Made by a program: the position numbers and the translations under genes
Shown here: positions 8,160-16,089 of the stretch, piece after piece
How positions within the stretch are numbered: the first letter of the stretch is position 1
Layout: every line of letters starts with the position of its first letter
The notes under the pieces: model-generated
The model's database searches: none
Told to the model about the DNA's origin: nothing
What the model saw: the letters and a program-made list of their open reading frames with translations, nothing else
Source: Symbiodinium natans
Taxonomy: Eukaryota > Sar > Dinophyceae > Suessiales > Symbiodiniaceae
NCBI GenBank assembly: GCA_905221605.1
Contig: CAJNDS010002231.1
Coordinates: 37,501-101,500 of the forward strand
DNA length: 64,000 nucleotides
Direction: 5' to 3'

Positions 8160-8690
8160 TGAGGTCCAGAAGACCTAGAATTGCAACTGCACAGCCCTCA
8201 GCCCTTTAGATCCACGAGCTCTGCGTGCCCAAATCTTTACCGGCAAGTGTCAAAGGTAGGCTGTCAGGCTCCATGCTCCACAGAGGCTGAAACCTTGAAG
8301 TCCCCGGCGTTTTAGTCTTGAGGGCTCAGGAATAAGGAGGTTCAGGCGTCCAATGTTGGCTGCAGGAAGCACGTCAGCAGCTCGCAGCTAACGCCGGAGA
8401 GCCCTACCCTGTATACGCAAGAACTACGATGTGGTTGTTTCCGAACACAGGGTCCCTCAAACACTCGAGCCCTTCTGCTAGGAGACCCAAAAAGGGGTTG
8501 CCGAATTTTCAGAAATCCCCAAACACTTCCCCACGCAAAGACCATGAACCACCCTGAAAACCCCCAAGTCGAGTAGACCCGTAGGTTGGACCTTGAAACC
8601 CTCTGAAAGAACTTAATTCCTGAATAAGAATATCCTCTGGAGCCCCACGGAGGCAAGTCTAAAACAGAACAAGGTTGTAGGGTAAAGCGC
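8160..8690. other. Unassigned 0.5-kb stretch
   Basis: Free of telomeric units. A 104-codon minus-strand frame (8342-8656) exists, but its composition (many Trp/Gly/Phe) is not convincing. Nothing else seen. Confidence 0.3.
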
Positions 8691-8691
8691 T

Positions 8692-8892
8692 ACACCCTAA
8701 ACCCTAAACCCTAAACCCTGACCCCTAAACCCTGAGCCCTAAAGCCCTAAACTCTAAAACCCTGAACCCTAACCCGGACCCTAAACCCTAAACCCTAAAC
8801 CCTAAACCCTAAACCCTAAACCCTAAACCCTAAACCCTAAACCCTAAACCCTAAACCCTAAACCCTAAACCCTAAACCCTAAACCCTGAACC
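8692..8892. repeat. CCCTAAA tract
   Basis: About 27 units, degenerate at the left and regular at the right. It borders the candidate exon at 8893. Confidence 0.9.
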
Positions 8893-8985
8893 CCTACCGC
8901 TCCTTCCGCGCAGCCCTCGGGCCCCTCCTCGGATGCCACCGCGGCCTCGGGCCAGTGGAATCCTTCCTGGGCCCAAAGGTTCAAG
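8893..8985 (-). CDS. Candidate exon, unknown
   Basis: Minus strand reads HLNLWAQEGFHWPEAAVASE and on, G/C at most third positions, between a CCCTAAA tract and a TTTAGGG tract. Strand uncertain. Confidence 0.35.
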
Positions 8986-9130
8986 TGTAGGGTTTAGGGT
9001 TTAGGGTTTAGGGTTTAGGGTTTAGGGTTTAGGGTTTAGGGTTTAGGGTTTAGGGTTTAGGGTTTAGGGTTTAGGGTTTAGGGTTTAGGGTTGCGGGTTT
9101 AGGGTTTCGGGTTTAGGGTTTAGGGCTTGG
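8986..9130 (+). repeat. TTTAGGG tract
   Basis: About 18 near-perfect units, then variants TTGCGGG and TTTCGGG. Confidence 0.9.
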
Positions 9131-9238
9131 GGTGGTGCTGCTGCCGCTGTTGCTGGTGCTTTGCGTTCTGTCTCTTGGCGGAGAGACAAGGGCCAGGCCA
9201 ACTTGCAGTTCCCACCTTTAGAGTTTATAGGGCTTAGG

Positions 9239-9476
9239 TAGTTTAGGGTTTAGGGTTTAGGGAGTTTAGGGTTTATAGGGTTTATAGGGTTTTTAGGGTT
9301 TATCGGGTTTATAGGGTTATAGGGCTTATAGGGGTTATAGGGTTTATAGGGTTTACAGGGTTTATAGGGTTTATAGGGTTTATAGGGTTTATAGGGTTTA
9401 TAGGGTTTATAAGGTTTAGGGTTGATAGGGTTTAGGGAGTTTAGGGTTTAGGGTTCAGGGTTTAGGGTTAGGTATA
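9239..9476 (+). repeat. Variant array TTTATAGGG
   Basis: A 9-mer (the telomeric unit with an inserted TA) repeated about 20 times, flanked by ordinary TTTAGGG units. The same variant in opposite orientation forms 11340-11680, and again 42848-43020. Confidence 0.85.
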
Positions 9477-9904
9477 CTTACCTTAAAACCAAGCACACGA
9501 AACAATGAACTTCAAATTAGGGGGCTTGGTAGAACACGGGTGGTGCATAGACAAGTGCAGGCCGGGGGGGGGGGTGGTGTCGCGCATGAAGCGGTTGGGG
9601 TCAAGTTTGGGTCCAGGGGAACAAACAGCAAAATATTGAAACCTGTGCTGAAGATCCAACTCTCTACTCTTTCCGTTAAGACCCTTGTGGTAAAGATTGT
9701 CGCACTCAAAGCCCAAAACCCCCAAACCCTAGACCCTTCTTAGCCAACTAGCTAACTCACTCGCACACCACAAGTCAACTCCACGCCCCAAAAAGGCGTA
9801 GGCGTAAACCCTAAACCCTAAACCCTAAACCCTAAACCCTAAACCCTAAACACTAAACCCTAAACCCTAAACCCTAAACCTTGGGGCTTAGGGACTCCAC
9901 GCAC

Positions 9905-9963
9905 CCCAACATGGACCAGGGCTCGTTTGGGCCCAAGAGGGACCTTCTTTTGCACGCTCCTAC
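9905..9963 (+). CDS. Candidate exon before a family B intron
   Basis: Plus strand reads HGPGLVWAQEGPSFARSY and ends at TAC|GTGGAGG. The family B foldback 9964-10127 is bounded by TAC on both sides and can be removed as a GT-AG intron, joining to the exon at 10128 in frame (leaving TAC twice). Confidence 0.4.
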
Positions 9964-10127
9964 GTGGAGGTTCATGGTACTTAGTAACCAATTACGGTTT
10001 AGGGTTTAGGGTTTAGGGTCACTGTCCTTATGGACTGTACTTATAACCATATTAGGGCACTTCGGGGACTTATAAGTGGGATATAGGTACAGTTATTACT
10101 AGTTACTAAGTACCATGAACCTCCAAG
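9964..10127 (+). mobile_element. Family B foldback, possible intron
   Basis: Begins GTGGAGGTTC and ends CCTCCAAG, with family B inverted arms and target duplication TAC. It carries three TTTAGGG units near 9997-10018, absent from the other B copies at that point. Confidence 0.65.
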
Positions 10128-10294
10128 TACCCCGCTGCCACCGCTATGACTCAACAGGGCTCGGCCGGGGATGTCTGCAAGCCGACACCACCCAGAGGCC
10201 TTGGTTTTCCAGATTCCGAGGTGAACATCCAACAGCCTGACATCCCTGAAGCAGTTGAGCAGAAAAGAGACCCTAATTTCAGAAAACGCCCAAA
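10128..10294 (+). CDS. Candidate exon, unknown protein
   Basis: Plus strand reads YPAATAMTQQGSAGDVCKPT, then PRGLGFPDSEVNIQQPD and PEAVEQKRDPNFRKR before a telomeric tract. Amino-acid composition is protein-like over 55 codons. Function unknown. Confidence 0.5.
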
Positions 10295-10344
10295 CCCTAA
10301 ACCCTAACCCCTAAACTAGCGAACCGTAAGCCGCAAACCCTTTA

Positions 10345-10413
10345 ACAGAACACCATGCCGCGTGGCAGGGGTGGCAGGTTCTGCCCCTCCAGAGCTCGTT
10401 GCACCTCCAGGAT
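10345..10413 (-). CDS. Candidate exon, unknown
   Basis: Minus reading ILEVQRALEGQNLPPLPRGM; the plus strand is open too (AGSAPPELVAPPGF), so strand is undecided. Confidence 0.3.
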
Positions 10414-10419
10414 TTAAGG

Positions 10420-11340
10420 GTTTAGGGTTTAGGGTTTAGGGTTCGAGGTTCAGGTTCGGGGTTTAGGGTTTAGGGCTTAGGGTTTGGGGAGGGTTTAGGG
10501 CCAGCATCCTCGGCAAGGAAAAGCTTCAACCTCATTCTTACATCGCAGCATACTGCTTTCCTTCCTAAAGAGCCACAGAGTTCGAAATCTCAACTGCTGG
10601 GCAAGCTTGTTTTTGATGCTTTTGGGGATCATTCGCAGAACCCGTTCGTAATAACTGGCATTCAAAGCTCTTCAACAAAGTCAAGGGCTTCAGGGCTTAG
10701 GGTTTTCTGCTGCTCGGAGCGTTTGGGTTGAGACTTTCATTTAATGTTTAGATCAGGGTTGAGGGTCAACTTTTGTTTGGGTTTTATTCAGTTCTCTTTG
10801 CCAGTGCTCCCGCGTGTCGCCACAGGAAAATTGAGGTTTAATCAGGGGCCTATCCGATCAGAATGTGTGTTGTCTTTGTTGTAGTTCGTATTAAAGCATG
10901 TAACGCAAAAAAGGCGCACAAAGCGCAGAAAGCACATATAGGGACTGCAGGGGCATTACCCCAGCTTTGGAGTAGACCCTGAACAAAAGGTATATACTTT
11001 TTCGGTATCTCTCTCTATACTAGGACCAGAACCAAACAAGTATTAAAGTATAGTACTCCAAAACCCAGTTACATATGATGCAGGCTCCCACATCAGCTCG
11101 TGGGGAGCCATGTCGTGTTCAAGCGCTTGCACGTCAACCCTAAACCCTTAAACCCTAAAACCTAAACTCTGAGATTTTGCCAAGGAGGGCACTCATGTGC
11201 TCTCACTGAGATGTGTCCCCCAAATCACCTAAGCTTCGTGTCACCAAATGCGTTGTTCTTTTGGGTGAACCCCCCTCCACCCTAAACCCTGGCGCACATG
11301 CACCCCAGAAGCCCAATGAGCTCGACAACCCTAAGCCCTA
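10420..11340. other. Mostly non-coding, one foldback element
   Basis: Telomeric units at 10405-10500. At about 10955-11075 a foldback element has ends 'gctttggagtagaccctg' and 'agtatagtactccaaaaccc'; another copy is at about 42335-42450. Two short palindromic stretches; no convincing exon. Confidence 0.4.
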
Positions 11341-11680
11341 AACACTATAAACCATGTAAACCCTATAAACCCTGCAAACCCTATAAACCCTACAAACCCT
11401 ATAAAGCCCTATAAACCCTATAAACCCTACAAACCCTATAAACCCTGTAAACCCTATAATTCCTATAAACCCTATAAACCCTATAAACCCTATAAACCCT
11501 ATAAACCCTATAAACCCTATAAGCCCTATAACCCCTATAAACCCTATAAACCCTATACACCCTATAAGCCCTATAAACCCTATAAACCCTATAAGCCCTA
11601 TAAACCCTATAAACCCTATAAACCCTCTACACCCTCTAAACCCTATAAACCCTATAAACCCTATACCCTAAACCCCAAAC
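11340..11680. repeat. Variant array CCCTATAAA
   Basis: About 35 units of a 9-mer, the reverse complement of TTTATAGGG, with scattered CCCTGTAAA and CCCTACAAA. It is the longest variant array in the window. Confidence 0.9.
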
Positions 11681-11738
11681 CCTAAACCCTAAACCCCAAA
11701 ACCCAAACCCTAAACCCTACAAACCCCCCAAAATCCGC

Positions 11739-14290
11739 GCCTCATGCTTGTAGAAGGCAAAGTATCTCTTCAGCTTCTGGAGCATGTCGAGACCCTGGAT
11801 GGCCGCTAAAATGGGGTTTAGGGTTTAGGGTTTAGGGCTTAGGGCTTAGGGTTTAGGGTTTAGGGTTTAGGGTTTAGGGCTATTAAGATTCAGGGTTTGG
11901 GGTTTCGGGTTTTCGGGGGTAGTGTGCTTTAGGGTAGTGACATGGGCCCTTGATATTGGCCCTTAAGAGGGGACCCCTTATACAACCGCAATGGCCCGCA
12001 GTTCAGAACGCTTTGAAGAACATAAAGGTCAAAGAGCACATTAAGGGACCAGAAAAAGGGGCCGTAGAACCATCCTCAGATCCCAGAATAATTCAGCATA
12101 CCCCAAATCATAACCCTCTCTCTCTCTCTCGCAATAAGGGATATATAAGGGTCCCCTCTTAAGGGCCAATATCAAGGGCCAATGTAACTACCCTAAAACA
12201 CACTGAACCCTAAACCCGAAACCCCAAACCCTGAATCTTAATAGCTCTAAACCCTAAACCCTAAACCCTAAACCCTAAACCCTAAACCCTAAACCCTAAA
12301 CCCTAAACCCTAAACCCTAAACCCTAAACCCTAAACCCTAAACCGAAATCCTCAGCATCCCAAACCTTGAATCTAAACGCATGGCCCGGATATTGCAGAC
12401 TTTCTAGCCCCCAAAACCCTCAACTTCCTGAACCGCATGGGTAGCCCTAAACCCTAAACCCTAAACCCTAAACCCTAAACCCTAAACCCTAAACCCTAAA
12501 CCCTAAACCCTAAACCCTAAACCCTAAACCCTAAACCTAAACCCTAAACCCTAAACCCTAAACTCTAACCCTATACCACAAACCCTTCAAGGGGCCACGA
12601 GCTTGGGAGAGTAGTGCCGTCCAAGGGCACTGATGCCCACAACCTGCCATGGGAGCTCCTCTTCATCATCCTGGCTTTAGGTTTAGGGTTTAGGGTTTAG
12701 GGTTTAGGGTTTAGGGTTTAGGGTTTAGGGTTTAGGGTTTAGGGTTTAGGGTTTAGGGTTTAGGGTTTAGGGTTTAGCGCTATAGAGGTTAGGGTTTAGA
12801 GTTTAAAATGTCTTTTGCCACCCCCGTTTAGGAATGAGCTCGGAGAAAGACAGCATACCTTTCTTGTTCTTTTGAGGGGAAAAAACGTACTTCCAGCCTG
12901 GGGACGAGATAAAGCCAACAGGGACTGTACCAAGGGTTATGGTAGCTGAGAGCATCGAATCCCTAAACCCTTGTTTCCCTAAACCCCAAACCCCAAACCC
13001 CAAACCCTAAACCCTAAACCCGAAACCCCACACCCCAAACCCCAAACCCTTTTTTGGACCCAGACTCCACTGTATCAAAAAAGAAAACATTTGCTCTGAA
13101 GTCAGCTGGGAAAGGCCTGTGACAAACCCTAAACCCTAAACCCTAAACCCTAAACCCTAAACCCCACACCCCAAGCCCGAAACCCTAAGCCCTAAACCCT
13201 AAACCCTTTGCCCTGCTGCGGCGCGTGGGAGCCAGACTGCGCAAGCTTGTTTGCCGGCCTCCGCCGCCGCAGCCACGGATTTGCCAGCCTGTAGGGGTTT
13301 GAGACCCCCAAACCCCAAACCCTAAACTCATAAACCCTTTGCAGCTGGGCTGGGGAACTAGCCAGTCATAAACCCTAAACCCGAAACCCTGAACCCGAAA
13401 CCCTAAGCTCACAATTAAACCCTAAACCCGAAACCCTGAACCCCAAAACTGTTCTTCAGCATGTGCTGCTGCACGTTCCCCACGGTTTCAGAGATCACCC
13501 CGCCTGAGGATTGGGCTTTGCATCCTTGCTTCTGTGCACGTGGCTCCAGCGAGTGCCAGCACCTGGAATGTATAGGTTTAGGGTTTAGGGTTGAGGGGTT
13601 AGGGCCTAGGGCTTAGGGCTTAGGGTTTAGGGTTTAGGTTTAGGGCTTAGGGTTTAGGGTTTAGGGTTCCGGCACCTGGAATGTACGTATCTCCGTCATG
13701 CCGAAGGCGGTCGGCCTGCGCAGATGCTCTGATTCTTGGCTGCACTCAGGAGGGTAGCTATAAATTAAACTTTAGCTGCCTTACTAAGAAACCCAATAAA
13801 CCCAAAAAAGGTAAGGAACTAAAGTTACGGTAAAGTACCACAAAGGATTCAGACCCCATGGAAGACATGTGGGCCAAGAAAAGTCACCAAAGCTCGGCGG
13901 AGCCCAGAATTGCCTGCGGTAGACCCTACAAGACCTTGAGTGGTAGAGCCCCGCAGCTATTGTAATGAATTCCCCATACAAAGCCCCATATGAAGTAGGG
14001 TAAATATTTCTTGTCCCCCAAAAGGACACCAAGTATATACACTCACCAATATTACAAAGGAACCTTATGTACACTCACCAATAACAGAAATATAAGCTCT
14101 GCTTCATATAAAGCTGTAGGTTTTTGGAGTCTAAACCCGTGTACACCCCGAACTCGAACATCTGCAACCTCCCAACGCAGCGCTGTTGCCCAAGAGCAAG
14201 CTCGGCCTTGTCAGGGTCTATAAGTACCTGAGCAGTTGAGTTGTGGGTTCCAAGTGTGGGCCGTGTATTTGGGTACCTTGTTACATAACG
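11739..14290 (-). CDS. Likely multi-exon gene, unknown protein
   Basis: Short minus-strand segments in this interval read like exons of one gene. From upstream to downstream: 14110-14290 (PTLGTHNSTAQVLIDPDKAE), 13850-13995 (LYGEFITIAAGLYHSRSC), 13676-13755 (RIRASAQADRLRHDGDTYIP), 13445-13562 (GTRWSHVHRSKDAKPNPQ; a second frame, VGNVQQHMLKN, is also open), 13215-13307 (QAGKSVAAAAEAGKQACAVW), 13050-13124 (GLSQLTSEQMFSFLIQWSLG), 12803-12960 (TLGTVPVGFISSPGWKYVFS), 12592-12670 (DDEEELPWQVVGISALGRHY), 12344-12404 (ESLQYPGHAFRFKVWDAEDF), 11739-11806 (AIQGLDMLQKLKRYFAFYKH). Nearly every gap holds telomeric tracts. Only the 13563-13675 junction was placed. It may be more than one gene; no family recognised. 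Confidence 0.45.
12246..12590. repeat. CCCTAAA tracts on either side of an exon
   Basis: 12246-12343 and 12446-12585, about 14 and 20 units, flank the candidate exon at 12344-12404. The pattern suggests telomere-filled introns. Confidence 0.9.
12674..12778 (+). repeat. TTTAGGG tract
   Basis: About 15 units directly beside the CCAG acceptor of the candidate exon 12592-12670. Confidence 0.9.
13559..13685 (-). other. Telomere-filled intron with 14-bp flanking duplication
   Basis: gcacctggaatgta occurs at 13559-13572 and again at 13672-13685. The 99 bp between are TTTAGGG units and variants. On the minus strand each copy contains CCAG|GTGC, so 13563-13675 has GT and AG ends and can be spliced out (113 nt) to restore one copy. 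See findings. Confidence 0.65.
13990..14113. mobile_element. Foldback element, family C
   Basis: Ends 'tatgaagtagggta' and 'gctctgcttcatata'. It separates two minus-strand candidate exons (14110-14290 and 13850-13995). Confidence 0.75.
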
Positions 14291-14517
14291 TTGAATCAAA
14301 CCCCTAAACCCTAAACCCGAAACACTAAACCCCGAACCCTAAACCAATACTTCGGATCCTTATAAACGAGGGTGAGGCCCATTCCTACCTCAGATTTAGG
14401 GTTTCCGGTGTGTATACAGGGTGGGTTTAGGGTTTAGGGTTTGGGGTTTAGGGCTTAGGGTTTAAGGTTTGGGGTTCAGGGTTTAGGGTTTAGGGTTGAG
14501 GGTTCAAGCTCGTTGGA

Positions 14518-14520
<3 letters not shown>

Positions 14521-14555
<35 letters not shown>
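14521..14555 (+). repeat. (GT)n microsatellite
   Basis: About 17 GT units between telomeric fragments and a spacer. Confidence 0.95.
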
Positions 14556-14562
<7 letters not shown>

Positions 14563-14755
14563 AGGGTTTATTTTCGAAAGTGGGATTTCGGGATTTCAGA
14601 ACTGATCACTTGGCGCAACGGGTCAAAGTTCGCACCCGGTGTTACGTGGGGATTTGATGCGCTAGGTTGGCCCTTTGCGGCCTTTTAAGCCCTAAACCCT
14701 AAACCCAAAAACCTGAACCCTGAACCTAAACCCTAGCCTTTGAACCTTCCACATC

Positions 14756-14905
14756 ATGGACGCAGTGGAAGTGTCAACAACCTACCGTCAAAGCCAGAGA
14801 GAAAGGCAGCAGCCTCTGTCGGCTCCTCCGAAGAATTTTCATGCGGTGGGATGCGTGCTACTTCTGCAGGAGCCAGGCGAGTGGGTCCCAAAAATCTGCA
14901 ACCCT
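14756..14905 (+). CDS. Candidate first exon, unknown protein
   Basis: ATG at 14756 with an in-frame TGA shortly upstream opens a frame reading MDAVEVSTTYRQSQRERQQP, then FHAVGCVLLLQEPGEWVPKI up to a telomeric fragment. The other plus-strand frame is open as well but less balanced. Function unknown. Confidence 0.4.
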
Positions 14906-15318
14906 ACACCCGATACCCTAAAACCATAAACCCTAAACTCAAACCCTAAACTTTGTTCACAGTTGCTAATGCACAGCCACGTTCTGAGATGATGCATCTG
15001 GCGTCACGTTTGGGGTTTGGGGCTTAGGGGGTCAGGGACGAACCTCAGAACCTCTACATTCTATATCAATTGACTGCTATTTTGCTGGTTCTTCAGCAAA
15101 GAGTAGTTGATGCTACAAAACCCCACAACGCCCCGTGCCCCACCTGGCCTCAGGGTAACAGAAAGGAAGCAAGATGGATTCACACGCTGACACTCCTGTT
15201 GCACGTAGAAAGCACAGCACCGCCCCCTCAACCCCCGCCCAGTCCTTCCCAACCCTATCCCCTATGCGCTTTTTCAACGAGGGCTCTCTCAAGTGCCTTG
15301 CTCTATGCCATATGCCTT

Positions 15319-15403
15319 AAACCCTAAACCCTAAACCCTAAACCCTAAACCCTAAACCCTAAACCCTAAACCCTAAACCCTATAAACCCTAAACCCTAAA
15401 CCC
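15319..15403. repeat. CCCTAAA tract
   Basis: About 12 units. The next 65 bp (15408-15470) are open on the minus strand (LSDASHHDFLTIPGRLPKPG). Confidence 0.9.
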
Positions 15404-15489
15404 TTTTGCATCCGGGCTTGGGGAGTCGGCCGGGAATGGTCAGGAAATCGTGGTGACTTGCATCTGATAACCCTAAACCCTAAACCCTA

Positions 15490-15611
15490 GACTCCCCGCC
15501 ACGGCACCCACTCCGTGCCACGGCCAGTGCTACGCTTGACGTCTTCCGGCGCCGTGACGAGGGCCATGCGCCATCCAGTGAAGTCATGGCCTCATGGTTG
15601 TCCACCGAGGG
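15490..15611 (+). CDS. Candidate exon, unknown
   Basis: Plus strand reads PPRHPLRATASATLDVFRRR and EGHAPSSEVMASWLSTEG, ending at a TTTAGGG tract. G/C-rich third positions. No family recognised. Confidence 0.45.
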
Positions 15612-15659
15612 TTTAGGGTTTAGGGTTTAGGGTTTAGGGTTTAGGGCTTTCCAGAGGGT

Positions 15660-15765
15660 CTATGTACCTGCATCGTATGTACTTGGGCCTTAGGAGGGGA
15701 TTTCCTGTATAGTACTTTGGGGGCCAAGTATATACTCTACAGGTATGTAGACATAGACATTTAGG
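15660..15765. repeat. Foldback element, family F
   Basis: Ends 'tctatgtacctgcatcgtat' and 'gtatactctacaggtatgtag'; inner arms 'cttgggcctta' and 'ttgggggccaag'. Other copies near 17028, 43905, 45530, 45733, 58425, 63840. Confidence 0.65.
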
Positions 15766-16089
15766 GTAAGGGATGCACATGTACATGGGAAGTTCTGTGA
15801 ATGACGGCCTTTTTGGCCCCTCCCTATTTATAGTACGGCACTTAAGAATGGGATGCCCTCGGGAAAAAAACGACAAACCCTGAACAGCCCAAACGCAAAT
15901 CATGGCAGGTTTGAAGGGTGTGGTAGATGTGTTGCCAATGACAGGGCGGCAGAGGCGAAGGCAGATATACGTACAGTGTGTCCCGGCGACTCTAAGCGTG
16001 CTTCTCCGACTCAGTTCAGGGGCGACTAGTAACCGCCGCATGTTTAAGCAAGCAAGCTATCTGGAGCAACGCACATGACGCGCAATTTT

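Noticed and set aside
11340-11680. CRISPR-like regular repeats
   Set aside because: Units are contiguous 9-mers without spacers; this is a microsatellite-like array in a eukaryotic genome.
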